Shown here piece after piece: positions 16,985 to 24,976 of a stretch of 64,000 nucleotides of DNA. The notes beneath the pieces are model-generated. The model was not told the origin of the DNA. It saw nothing but the letters and a program-made list of their open reading frames with translations, and did not search any database. A program made the position numbers and the translations under genes. Source of the stretch: Amycolatopsis thermophila (GTDB taxonomy: Bacteria; Actinomycetota; Actinomycetes; Mycobacteriales; Pseudonocardiaceae); NCBI RefSeq assembly GCF_030814215.1, contig NZ_JAUSUT010000001.1:1798001-1862000 (forward strand), read 5' to 3'. The stretch's first letter is position 1; each line of letters starts with the position of its first letter.

Positions 16985-17519
16985 CCAGGTCCTCGATCAC
17001 CTCGGCGCCGGGCAGGTTCGCGAGGAGCTCGCCGGTGACCAGGAGTTTGCCGCCGCGGATGCCGCTGCCGATGACCAGTTCCGGCGAGTCGGCGACGGCC
17101 TTGTCGACGAGGATGGGCCAGTCCGCGGGCAATCCGACGGGTGTGATGCCGCCGTAGGCCATGCCGGTGAGCTCGACGGCGTCGTCCATCGGGGCGAACG
17201 AGGCCTTCCGCACGTCGAGGCGGCGCTTGATGACGCCGTTGACGTCGGCGCGGGTGGTGGCGAGCACGAGCGCGGCCGCGTAGCGGACTTCACCGGCCCG
17301 CTTCCCGGCGACGACGACGCAGTTGGCGGACGCCTCGAGGGGCGAGCCGTACGCCTCGCAGAAGGCGGCGGTGTCGGCCAGATCCGGGTCGATCGCGACA
17401 ACGCCGATCTGGGTGTCGTCCAGGGAGGCGAGCGCCTTCGCGACGGGCTCGGCCAGCAGGTCGGTGCGTTCGGTGGCCGGCTGGACGTCCAGCGTGCCGG
17501 CGATGGTCCAGGTCCTCAC
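16968..17519 (-). CDS. YbaK/EbsC family protein (aminoacyl-tRNA editing domain-like)
   Basis: The 183-aa protein matches the YbaK/ProX editing superfamily, which deacylates mischarged tRNAs. Visible landmarks are CVVVAGKRAGEVRYAAALVLATTRADVNGVIKRRL and the terminal GSGIRGGKLLVTGELL. The start is a GTG. Which mischarged tRNA it edits cannot be told from the sequence. Confidence 0.85.
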   Translation of the reverse strand: MRTWTIAGTLDVQPATERTDLLAEPVAKALASLDDTQIGVVAIDPDLADTAAFCEAYGSPLEASANCVVVAGKRAGEVRYAAALVLATTRADVNGVIKRRLDVRKASFAPMDDAVELTGMAYGGITPVGLPADWPILVDKAVADSPELVIGSGIRGGKLLVTGELLANLPGAEVIEDLAKPVA

Positions 17520-17577
17520 CCCGGCAAGGATAGGGAATCGCGTGCGCGTACCGCGGCGCCCGGTCCCCGACGAGGCC

Positions 17578-17599
17578 GGTAGACCCGGCCGGGTCTACC
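17578..17599 (-). terminator. 22-bp perfect palindrome overlapping the DUF2516 stop codon
   Basis: GGTAGACCCGG pairs perfectly with CCGGGTCTACC with no loop and contains the stop codon of the DUF2516 gene (17595-17597). It could act as a terminator (with a forced small loop) or as a protein-binding site. Confidence 0.5.
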
Positions 17600-17891
17600 A
17601 GTTCTTGCCGCCGCGCTGGACCTCGATGAGCCGCGGCCGGACGTCGACGAGGTAGACGAGCACGGCGACCAGGCCGGCGATCCAGAAGAGGCTGCCGACG
17701 CTCCCGAAGCGGAACAGGCCCATGGCCACCGTGCCGGCGCCGGTGATGGCCAGCCAGATGGGTTTGGTCTTGCGGTCGGCGGCTTGGTAGGCGTCCGAGC
17801 GCTGCAGCAGGGCGTGGATGAACGCGCCGATACCCGCCAGGGTGCCGACCCAGCCGATGACCTGCATGATCCAGAACGCGATGTTCGGCAC
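17595..17891 (-). CDS. DUF2516 family membrane protein
   Basis: The 98-aa protein has three hydrophobic helices and the DUF2516 signature: HALLQRSDAYQAADRKTKPIWL in the middle and VYLVDVRPRLIEVQ near the end. In Mtb the orthologue (Rv0476) lies directly beside hbhA, as it does here after a repeat-rich gap. The GTG start follows TAGGCT-N6 (17903-17892 on the minus strand), so the mRNA may be leaderless. The function is unknown. Confidence 0.85.
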   Translation of the reverse strand: MPNIAFWIMQVIGWVGTLAGIGAFIHALLQRSDAYQAADRKTKPIWLAITGAGTVAMGLFRFGSVGSLFWIAGLVAVLVYLVDVRPRLIEVQRGGKNW

Positions 17892-17929
17892 CGTCCCAGC
17901 CTACGTCCCTTCGCCCCTGCCGTTGGATT

Positions 17930-18300
17930 CCCTCTGTCCAGAATGCCATGAAGACGCAGCCCCGTCACCGGTGGCGGGTTCTCGCCGGCCGCTCCTCGCC
18001 AGCCACACCCGGCACGCTCGGCCCGCTCCCGGCCTGGCCGCGCCTGGCCGCTCCCCGCCGGGCCGCACCCGGCGCGATCCGCCGCGCCGCACCCGGCCCT
18101 GGTCGCATGGCCGCCACCGGCCCGGCACGCACCAGCACGCTCGGCCCCCTCACGTCACCGCCACCGGCCCGCGCCCACGGAACCCGCTCGCACGCGCGAG
18201 AGGCCCTGCCGCACGAGCACGGCCGCCCCGATCGGCGCCAGCGGGGAACGACGCCCCCTCGGGAAGAGCCGCGAAACACGAAAACGGCCCGGTCATCGAG
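17930..18300. other. GC-rich low-complexity stretch without a gene
   Basis: This roughly 370-bp stretch consists of irregular CCGG/GCAC/CGCT words. All frames read as Pro/Arg/Ala low-complexity sequence, with no start-plus-ribosome-site combination or family motif. It passes into a tandem repeat at its right end. Confidence 0.5.
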
Positions 18301-18447
18301 AGACCGGACCGTTGTTCGCGCGCTTGACTGGCCCTAACCGACGCAGTTGGTATTCACACCAACCGGCCCGGGGCCCTTGGTCGACTTAACCGGGTCAGGC
18401 CTTGGTCGCCCCCCAGCCGGTGCAGCCGATACTCGCACGAACCGGCT

Positions 18448-18617
18448 CGGACCTTCGTCGCCCTGTCCCGGTCGGGTCCGACCCACCGGGGCGGACCGTT
18501 GTTCGCGCCAACCCGGCTCGGACCTTCGTCGCCCTATCCCGGGTCCGGTCCGACCCACCGGGGCGGACCGTTGTTCGCGCCAACCCCGCTCGGACCTTCG
18601 TCGCCCTGTCCCGGGTC
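18448..18617. repeat. Tandem repeat, about 71-72 bp unit, 2.4 copies
   Basis: Units begin CGGACCTTCGTCGCCCT at 18448, 18519 and 18591 (periods 71 and 72 bp); the third is cut after about 27 bp by the terminator of the HbhA-like gene. Each full unit ends with GGACCGTTGTTCGCGCCAAC, and a further copy of that end occurs near 18306. The array lies just past the 3' end of the HbhA-like gene. Confidence 0.8.
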
Positions 18618-18657
18618 GAACAGTTGTCCGCCCCGCCCCGGGGGCGGACAACTGTTC
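18618..18657 (-). terminator. Terminator of the HbhA-like gene
   Basis: A perfect 17-bp stem (18618-18634 with 18641-18657) has a 6-nt loop and lies 12 bp past the stop codon. It is among the strongest hairpins in the window. Confidence 0.85.
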
Positions 18658-18668
18658 GCACTGACTGG

Positions 18669-19292
18669 TTACTTCGTGGTCTTCGGCGTGGTCGCGTTCG
18701 CCGGGCGCTTGGCCGGCGTGCTGTTCCGGCGGGCGACCGGCGCCTTCGCCGTGGTGGTCTTGGCGGCGGCCGGCTTGGCCTGCTCCTCCTGGACCTCGTC
18801 CTCGATCTTGTCCGCGACCTCGTCCGCGGCCTCGGCGACCTTCTCGCCGCTGGCGCGGGTCCGCTTCGCGACCAGGCCGAGCACCTCTTCGACCTTCTCG
18901 CGCGCCTCGGTGCTCACCTCGCCGACCCGGCCCTGCGCCGTGGCCAGCGCCTCCTCGACCTGCTCGACGACGCCCTTCACCCGCGGCTCGGCCAGGAACT
19001 TGTCCCACGCCTGCTCACCGGTCTCGGCCAGCTTGTTGTAGAGCTTCAGCGCGGCCTCGGTGTAGTCGTCGATGAGCTTGCGGAGCTCGACCGGGTCGAG
19101 CTTCTCGCGCAGGGTGGTCACCTCGGTCGGCAGCTCCTCGATGTTCTTCCGCGCGGCCTCGCTGCCCTCGACGACCCGCTCGCGGGCCTTGCCCACGGCG
19201 TCGACGACGGCTTGGCCGGCCAGGTTGCCGGCGCCCAGTGCGGCCAGCAGCGGAGTACGAAGCTGTTCGATGGCGTTCTTGGTGCTGGGCAT
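18669..19292 (-). CDS. Heparin-binding hemagglutinin (HbhA)-like protein
   Basis: The 207-aa protein is almost entirely helical and coiled-coil (residues about 10-160), and ends in a Lys/Ala/Pro/Thr-rich tail (KPAAAKTTTAKAPVARR and onward). That is the architecture of mycobacterial HbhA, a surface adhesin whose Lys-rich tail binds sulphated glycans. In actinomycetes without hosts it may have an intracellular membrane or polar role. I chose the ATG at 19292 because AAGGAG lies 8 nt upstream; a GTG at 19301 overlaps the preceding stop. It is co-transcribed with the upstream XRE gene, as in Mtb Rv0474-Rv0475. Confidence 0.88.
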   Translation of the reverse strand: MPSTKNAIEQLRTPLLAALGAGNLAGQAVVDAVGKARERVVEGSEAARKNIEELPTEVTTLREKLDPVELRKLIDDYTEAALKLYNKLAETGEQAWDKFLAEPRVKGVVEQVEEALATAQGRVGEVSTEAREKVEEVLGLVAKRTRASGEKVAEAADEVADKIEDEVQEEQAKPAAAKTTTAKAPVARRNSTPAKRPANATTPKTTK

Positions 19293-19297
19293 TCTGC

Positions 19298-19729
19298 TCA
19301 CTCCTTGGCGATGTCTGTGGTTGGTCCCCGGTCGCCGCCCGCCGCCGCGTTCTCCCGGCGGAACGACTCGTACACGTCGAGCAGGACCTGCTTCTGCCGC
19401 TCGGTGAGCTCGGCGTCCGCGCGAATCGCGTCGGTCACCGGTCCGCCGTTGGGCAGGTCGAGAATTCCGGCCTGCACGTAGAGCGCTTCCGCGGAAATCC
19501 GCAGCCCCTTGGCGATCTGCTGCAGGATCTCCGCGCTGGGCTTGCGCACCCCGCGCTCGATCTGGCTCAGGTACGGATTGGACACTCCCGCGAGCTTTGC
19601 CAGCTGCCGCAAGGAGATCTTGGCGTTGCTGCGCTGCTGGCGGATGTACTCGCCGATCCCGGAGGCGATGTCGGCGACCTTGTCCACCGGTCCGCCCACC
19701 GAGTTCTCGTGGCCGTTGTCCTCCGACAT
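19298..19729 (-). CDS. XRE-family helix-turn-helix regulator (Rv0474-like)
   Basis: The 143-aa protein has an XRE/Cro-type HTH at about residues 35-75 (ISLRQLAKLAGVSNPYLSQIERG) and a C-terminal helical region ending in a hydrophilic tail. The ATG at 19729 has GGAG upstream. It is followed by the HbhA-like gene with an 8-bp gap. A perfect TTGCAAGC inverted repeat 53 bp upstream is a likely autoregulatory operator (inference). Confidence 0.88.
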   Translation of the reverse strand: MSEDNGHENSVGGPVDKVADIASGIGEYIRQQRSNAKISLRQLAKLAGVSNPYLSQIERGVRKPSAEILQQIAKGLRISAEALYVQAGILDLPNGGPVTDAIRADAELTERQKQVLLDVYESFRRENAAAGGDRGPTTDIAKE

Positions 19730-19781
19730 GTTCAGTCCATCTCCTCGCGACAAAACCAACGCTACGCCGTGGTGCTAGCTA

Positions 19782-19802
19782 TTGCAAGCACTCTGCTTGC
19801 AA
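19782..19802. promoter_or_regulatory. Inverted repeat TTGCAAGC-N5-GCTTGCAA, probable operator
   Basis: The 8-bp arms are perfect with a 5-bp spacer, in the divergent promoter between the XRE regulator and the methyltransferase gene. It could control both. The regulator assignment is inferred from position. Confidence 0.55.
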
Positions 19803-19829
19803 CCATCGGGTGTTACTTGAGTCACCCGT

Positions 19830-19841
19830 TACGGTGTGGGT
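19830..19841 (+). promoter_or_regulatory. Leaderless-type promoter -10 for the PCMT-like gene
   Basis: TACGGT (19830-19835) plus 6 nt leads to the GTG at 19842, which decides that start over the GTG at 19836. Confidence 0.45.
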
Positions 19842-20975
19842 GTGCACAGCACCGCACGCCTGCGGCACCGGCTGGCCGAGTCGCTGCGCCGGGACGGCGT
19901 GCTCACCGATCCGGCGTGGCTCGACGCGTTCCGGCGGGTGCCGCGGCATGCGTTCGTGCCCCGCTACTTCCTATCCCAGGCGGGCGGGTGGGCCGCAGTC
20001 GACCGGACCGACTCGCACTGGCTCGACCACGTCTACGCCGACGAGGTGCTGGTCACCCAGCTCGACGGCGACCCGGGGGCCTGGCAGCGGGCACGCCGGC
20101 ACGGTCCGGTGCGCGGCAGCCCGACCTGTTCGTCGAGCATGCCGGGGATCATGGCCGCGATGCTCGAGGAACTGTCCGTGCGCAACGGGCACCGCGTGCT
20201 CGAGATCGGCACCGGCACGGGTTACAACGCCGCCCTGCTGTGCGAGCGGCTCGGCTCGTCGCTTGTGTCTACAGTGGACATCGACGGTGAGCTGGTCCGG
20301 CTCGCGCGGGAACGGCTGTCGCTGTGCGGCTACCACCCGACGGCCGGCGTGTGCGACGGCGCGGACGGCTTTCCCGACAAGGCACCCTACGACCGCGTGC
20401 TGTGCACGTGTTCGGTCTCGTCGGTCCCGGACGCGTGGCTCGAGCAGACGGTTCCCGGCGGCATCGTGGTGACGACGCTCAACCGCCCGATCGGCGCCGG
20501 TCTGGTGCGGTTGATCGTGATGCCCGGCGGGGAGGCCCGTGGACGGGTGCTCACACGGGACGGCCGGTTCATGCCTCTGCGCGCACACCGCGTGGCCGAT
20601 CCGGCGTTGCTGCCGACAGTGTCCGGGCCGGCGCGGCTGACGAACCTCTCCCCCGACGTCGTGCTGTATCCGTCGAGCCGGTTCGAGTTCTTCGCCGGGC
20701 TGGCACTTCCGCGGGTGGTGCCGGTGTTCCGCGGCGCCGACACCTTCCTCGTGCACGAGGACGGCTCATGGGCCCGGGTGTCGACCCTCGCGGGCGGACT
20801 GCTGGTCGCCCAGGGCGGCCCGCGCCGGCTGTGGGACCTGGCCGAACGCGCCCACGAGCAGTGGCTCGCCCTGGGGGAACCCGGCCGGGAGCGGTTCGGC
20901 GTGAGCGTGACACCCCAACGCCAGGAGATCTGGCTCGACGACCCGGACAGCGATCACCGCTGGCCGCTCGCCTGA
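19842..20975 (+). CDS. Protein-L-isoaspartate methyltransferase-like SAM enzyme
   Basis: The 377-aa protein has a PCMT-type methyltransferase core with motif I VLEIGTGTGYNAALL near residues 120-133, post-I TVDIDGELVRLARERL, and CSVSSVPDAWLEQTVPGGIVV. A C-terminal extension of about 150 residues is not part of classical PCMT. Long PCMT-like enzymes of this kind often modify peptides in actinobacterial RiPP pathways, but no ATP-grasp ligase or precursor peptide is seen here, so the substrate stays open. It overlaps the convergent kinase-like gene by 22 bp. Confidence 0.8.
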   Translation: MHSTARLRHRLAESLRRDGVLTDPAWLDAFRRVPRHAFVPRYFLSQAGGWAAVDRTDSHWLDHVYADEVLVTQLDGDPGAWQRARRHGPVRGSPTCSSSMPGIMAAMLEELSVRNGHRVLEIGTGTGYNAALLCERLGSSLVSTVDIDGELVRLARERLSLCGYHPTAGVCDGADGFPDKAPYDRVLCTCSVSSVPDAWLEQTVPGGIVVTTLNRPIGAGLVRLIVMPGGEARGRVLTRDGRFMPLRAHRVADPALLPTVSGPARLTNLSPDVVLYPSSRFEFFAGLALPRVVPVFRGADTFLVHEDGSWARVSTLAGGLLVAQGGPRRLWDLAERAHEQWLALGEPGRERFGVSVTPQRQEIWLDDPDSDHRWPLA

Positions 20976-21595
20976 GGCAGGCGTGTTTCGATCCACCCCG
21001 CGGCGTGGCCGATCGTCGCCGACAGCGGAGCCGTGGTGGTGTCGAAGAGCGCGACCGGCGGGTCGAGGGTTTCCGCGTTCTTCCGCAGCCACACGTTGAA
21101 CTCGAGCATCTCGGCGATGCGGCATTCGTCCCAGCCGCGCCAGGCGGGACGGCCGCGCAGACGTTCGGCAAGCGCGTCCGGGTCGGCGACCAGTGCCAGG
21201 TAGTGGATGTCGCTGAACAGGGAACGCTCGGGCAGGTTCTCGAACTCGGGCGGCACCACCGTCCCGCACAGGACGACCGGACGGCCGTTCTGGTGCACCA
21301 TCGCGGCCATCCGCAGCCAGGTGCGGCGGAACATGGGGTGCCCGTCCACGTCGTCGCGCAGCCCGGCGACCCACAGGACGTCCTGCTCGAGGACCGTCAC
21401 GCGCCCGCCGAGCCGATCGACCAGGGCGGGCCCGACGGTCGACTTGCCCGCCCCACTGGGACCGGTCAGCGCGAACAGCGGGAGGCGGCGGAAGGGCCAG
21501 CGGTGGCCGCACCGCTGGCACAACCGTTCGTTGCCCGCGACGGACGGAGTTTCGGCCAGGTCCCCGCATCGGGGGCAGATGCGGGGATCGAGCAT
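20954..21595 (-). CDS. P-loop NTPase / nucleoside-kinase-like protein with N-terminal zinc ribbon
   Basis: The 213-aa protein opens with a zinc ribbon (CPRCGD, then CQRCGH, residues about 5-28) followed by a Walker A loop LTGPSGAGKST (about 36-46). The rest resembles small-molecule kinases: an adenylate/shikimate kinase-like core with a lid-like Arg-rich part (AERLRGRPAWRGWDECR). I chose ATG 21595, where GGAAG lies just upstream; the longer frame reads through the zf-TFIIB gene. The substrate is unknown. Confidence 0.7.
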   Translation of the reverse strand: MLDPRICPRCGDLAETPSVAGNERLCQRCGHRWPFRRLPLFALTGPSGAGKSTVGPALVDRLGGRVTVLEQDVLWVAGLRDDVDGHPMFRRTWLRMAAMVHQNGRPVVLCGTVVPPEFENLPERSLFSDIHYLALVADPDALAERLRGRPAWRGWDECRIAEMLEFNVWLRKNAETLDPPVALFDTTTAPLSATIGHAAGWIETRLPQASGQR

Positions 21596-21611
21596 CGCTT
21601 CCGGCACCGCG

Positions 21612-22013
21612 TCAGTCGAACAGCTGCTCGAGGAAGCTCCGCTTGCGGTGCCCCCGGTGACCGTAGGGACGCGGCGAATCCGAGTAGTACCCGCCGCCTT
21701 GGTAGGGCCTCGGCGAGTCGCCGTACCCGTGCCCACCGCGGTACGGGCGCGGTGAGTCGCTGTAGCCGTGCCCGCCGTACGGCCGCGGCGAGTCCCGGTG
21801 CGGCGCCGTGTGCCCAGCCCCGTGGTACGGCGGAGGAGCGGCGGCGGGGCCGCCGTAGTAGGCGCTTTCCGCGCCCACGATCTGCTCCAGCTCGCCGCGG
21901 TCCAGGAAGATGCCCCGGCAGCCCTCGCACTGCTCGATGTGGACGCCGTTCTTGTTGACGGTCCGCATCATGTTCTGACACTTCGGACAAATCACATACG
22001 TCACCATACGCAT
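21612..22013 (-). CDS. TFIIB-type zinc-ribbon protein with SPRPY repeats
   Basis: The 133-aa protein has an N-terminal zf-TFIIB domain (CPKCQNMM, then CEGCRGIFLDRGELEQI, residues about 9-48). A Gly/Tyr/His/Pro-rich tail follows, with about four tandem DSPRPY(G/R/Q) repeats, ending in a basic helix RKRSFLEQLFD. This layout is common in bacterial zf-TFIIB proteins of unknown function. It lies 16 bp upstream of the zinc-ribbon kinase-like gene, so two small zinc-ribbon proteins are neighbours. Confidence 0.8.
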   Translation of the reverse strand: MRMVTYVICPKCQNMMRTVNKNGVHIEQCEGCRGIFLDRGELEQIVGAESAYYGGPAAAPPPYHGAGHTAPHRDSPRPYGGHGYSDSPRPYRGGHGYGDSPRPYQGGGYYSDSPRPYGHRGHRKRSFLEQLFD

Positions 22014-22067
22014 GATCGGACCCGCCCGGAGCGCCTCGGCTCCATGTGCCCGGACGCCGACACACCG

Positions 22068-24305
22068 CTACTCCATACGCAACGCCTCCACTCGCGTCAC
22101 CGAACGTAGTGCCGGCAAGGCCGCCCCGGTGATCGCGAACACCAGCACGACCGCGACCGTGACGACGACACCGATGAACGTTGGATCGACCCGCAATGGG
22201 ATGTCGGCACCCAGCAGCCGCACGATGAGGCCGCCGGTACCGATCGCGACCCCGACCGCGACGGCGACCCCGAACACGAGCGGAACGGCGTTCTGCCAGA
22301 GCAACGACCGCCCCAACACGGCGAGCGGGACACCGGACGCGTGCATCATCGCGAACGAGCGCCGCCGTTCGCTCAGCTGCCCGGCCAGCAGCACCAGGAG
22401 GCTCACCGCGGCGATGCCCAGTCCCAGCAGACCTCCGGCGTAGAGCAGCCCGGTCACCGCCGCCAGGAAGTCCTCGCCGTCGCCGCCGAGGTACTCGCCT
22501 TCGCCCTGTACCGACGCCCGCCATCCGAGCGGACCGAGCGCCGCGCGCACCCGCTCCAGTACGCCGGTGTCACCGGGTTCGACGAAGGACAGGAGCATCC
22601 ATCCGGTGTCCGGCAGGTGCTGGGCCTTGGCCACCGCCGGGGTGACCGCCACGACGGTGCGGTAGGTGGCGATGGCCTTACTGGGCGGCACTGGGGCGCT
22701 GCCGGCCGGGACCACGAACCGGGCGCCGATGACGGGCATCTCCGCACCCTGCCGCACCCCGGAACCGTTCACCACGAACGCATCGCCGTCCGCACACGTG
22801 GTCGCTCCGTAGTAGCGGGCCAGCACTTCGCAGGGCGCCACCAGCAAGTCCGCCGGCCGCCCCGCACCATCGATCGTCTCGAGCCGCTGGATCCGATAGC
22901 TGCCCAGCACTCCCGGCGTCGCGTCGATGCGGCGCAGGGCCTCCGCCTCGGCAGACGGTTCGACCTGGAGGTTCACCACGCCACCCGACGTTCGTGGGCG
23001 GTTCGCGTTCGCGGTGGCGGAACCGACCACGATCTGCAGGGTGACGACCCCGGCCAGCACGACGACCACTCCGGCCATGACGCGGCTGGGTGTGCCGCTG
23101 TCGAGCTGGAGCCGCCGGACGGCGAGCTGCCACGCCGGGCTTCCTCCGCGGACCCGCCGCACCGCCAGCTCGGTGATCCACGGCATCACCGCGGGCACGC
23201 CGATCAACAGGAAAGTCGAGCCGAGCAGCAGGAACGGCAGGGTCTCGGCGGGCCGCGGTGACACGCCCAGCAGCTTGTCCGGCACCAGCAGCACGATGCC
23301 GACCGCGAGCAGGACCAGCCGCCACCACAGCCGCCGCCGGGCCGGCTTCGCGTTGCGCAACACGGCGAGCGGCTCGACCACGAGCCGCCGGAGCCCGAAC
23401 CAGGCAGGCCCGACGGCGAGCACCGGGACGAGCAGGGCCACCACCACCCCCAGTGGCCAGCCCGGCACGAAGTCCGGGCGGAAGACGGTGATCCCCTCGA
23501 ACTCCAGCCCCGCCGCCAGAGGACGCACCGCCAGGTAGATCCCCAGGCCCAGCACTCCCCCGGCCAGCGCTCCGGCCAGGGATTCCCCTGCCGCAACGCG
23601 GTGCACCTGGCCACGCCGTGCTCCCGCGAGGCGCAGGGTGGACAGCCGGCGTTCCCGTTCCGCGCCACCGATCCGGCTCGCCGTGCTCAGCAGGACCAGC
23701 ATCGGCACCAGCAGCACGACGACGGCGACGACCAACAGGAAGATCAGCTGCGGCGACGAGCTGTCCTGGACCCCGCCCGCGTCGAAACCGGTGACCGCGG
23801 ACCCCCACTGCGATGCCGCCAACCCGGTGGTGCCGACGTAGGCGAACAACTCGTCCGGCCCGGCAAGTCCGGCAGGCGCGATGGTGCCGGCCGGCCTCTG
23901 CGGGAATCGGGCCTGCAACAGTGGATCCGTCTTCATCGACTCGGCGAGGGCCGGGGACACGACCACTTCGCCCGGCCGCGGGATCGCGGCCAGCCCTGGC
24001 GGAAGTGGCGCCCCGGGACCGGTGACCTCCAGTGACGTGGTGGTCAGCTGGCGCTCGCCCACCTCGTCGATCTGGCTGGTCAGGTACAGTGACGCGGGCC
24101 CGGCCGTGGTCACCGGCTCGCGGCCGGCCAACCGCCCGCTCCGGTCGCCCAGCGCGGTGACGGTGCTCGCGAGCAGCAGCAGCATCGCGACCGACAACCC
24201 GATGCCGATCGTGCTCAGCACCAGGCGCGGCAGGTTCGCCCGGAAGGCGCGGCCGCTCCCGACCGCCAGCCGGAAGCCCAGGGCGAAGTCGTTGAACCAG
24301 CTCAC
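22068..24305 (-). CDS. ABC transporter permease, FtsX/MacB-like
   Basis: The 745-aa protein has two FtsX-type permease modules. An N-terminal membrane anchor is followed by a large extracytoplasmic domain, three helices near residues 190-300, more helices in the middle, a second extracytoplasmic domain (about 420-600) and three C-terminal helices. This is the layout of lipoprotein or antimicrobial-peptide export permeases. The GTG start overlaps the stop of the ATPase gene (GTGA). It forms a three-gene operon with a PadR regulator and the ATPase, so its substrate is probably a compound sensed by PadR. Confidence 0.9.
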   Translation of the reverse strand: MSWFNDFALGFRLAVGSGRAFRANLPRLVLSTIGIGLSVAMLLLLASTVTALGDRSGRLAGREPVTTAGPASLYLTSQIDEVGERQLTTTSLEVTGPGAPLPPGLAAIPRPGEVVVSPALAESMKTDPLLQARFPQRPAGTIAPAGLAGPDELFAYVGTTGLAASQWGSAVTGFDAGGVQDSSSPQLIFLLVVAVVVLLVPMLVLLSTASRIGGAERERRLSTLRLAGARRGQVHRVAAGESLAGALAGGVLGLGIYLAVRPLAAGLEFEGITVFRPDFVPGWPLGVVVALLVPVLAVGPAWFGLRRLVVEPLAVLRNAKPARRRLWWRLVLLAVGIVLLVPDKLLGVSPRPAETLPFLLLGSTFLLIGVPAVMPWITELAVRRVRGGSPAWQLAVRRLQLDSGTPSRVMAGVVVVLAGVVTLQIVVGSATANANRPRTSGGVVNLQVEPSAEAEALRRIDATPGVLGSYRIQRLETIDGAGRPADLLVAPCEVLARYYGATTCADGDAFVVNGSGVRQGAEMPVIGARFVVPAGSAPVPPSKAIATYRTVVAVTPAVAKAQHLPDTGWMLLSFVEPGDTGVLERVRAALGPLGWRASVQGEGEYLGGDGEDFLAAVTGLLYAGGLLGLGIAAVSLLVLLAGQLSERRRSFAMMHASGVPLAVLGRSLLWQNAVPLVFGVAVAVGVAIGTGGLIVRLLGADIPLRVDPTFIGVVVTVAVVLVFAITGAALPALRSVTRVEALRME

Positions 24306-24976
24306 GGGGCGACCACCTGCGCCGGGGTCCGGCCGTCACGGACCACCACCTCGCGGTCCGAGTACGCCGCCACCCGCATGTCGTGCGTGACCAGCACAAC
24401 CGCGGTGTCCAGGTCCTTGGCCGCGGTGACCAGCAGGCGCATGACGTGCTCGCCGTTGAGCGAGTCCAGCGCGCCCGTCGGTTCGTCGGCGAACACGACC
24501 TTCGGTGTGGTGACGAGCGCCTTGGCGACGGCCACCCGTTGCCCCTGGCCGCCGGACACCTCCCCGGGCCGCTTGCCGGCCAGGTCACCGAGGCCGAACT
24601 GGTCGAGCGCCTGACGCGCCAGCCCCTCGGCCGGCTTGCGTTTCATCCCGCCCAGCCGCAACGGCAACGCGACGTTCTCCAGACAGGACAGCTCGGGGAC
24701 GAGCTGCCCGAACTGGAAGACGAATCCGAACTCGGTGCGGCGCAAGGAAGACCGGTCGGCGTCGGACATCGTCGCCAGATCCCGTTCGCGGTAGGCGACG
24801 CGGCCCTGGTCGGGCGGCACGATGCCGGCGAGGCAGTGCAGCAGCGTGGATTTGCCGGACCCCGACGGCCCCATCACGGCGACGATCTCGCCCGCCTCGA
24901 TGGTGAGGTCGGCGCCCCGCAACGCCTCGGTGGGCCCGAAGGACTTGCGCAGACCGGTGGCGCTGAGCAGGCTCAT
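24302..24976 (-). CDS. ABC transporter ATP-binding protein, LolD/MacB-like
   Basis: The 224-aa ATPase has Walker A GPSGSGKST, signature VSGGQGQRVAVAKAL, Walker B VVFADEPTGALDS and the H-loop THD. Family and partner indicate a mechanotransmission-type ABC system that works with FtsX-like permeases. Both ends overlap neighbours (ATGA with PadR, GTGA with the permease), so all three genes are translationally coupled. Confidence 0.95.
   Translation of the reverse strand: MSLLSATGLRKSFGPTEALRGADLTIEAGEIVAVMGPSGSGKSTLLHCLAGIVPPDQGRVAYRERDLATMSDADRSSLRRTEFGFVFQFGQLVPELSCLENVALPLRLGGMKRKPAEGLARQALDQFGLGDLAGKRPGEVSGGQGQRVAVAKALVTTPKVVFADEPTGALDSLNGEHVMRLLVTAAKDLDTAVVLVTHDMRVAAYSDREVVVRDGRTPAQVVAP

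Noticed and set aside
18448-18617. CRISPR array
   Set aside because: The units are 71-72 bp with no distinct spacers, and no cas genes are present.
19836-19841. GTG at 19836 as start of the PCMT-like gene
   Set aside because: The TACGGT box at 19830-19835 is adjacent to it. The 6-nt spacing fits the GTG at 19842 better.
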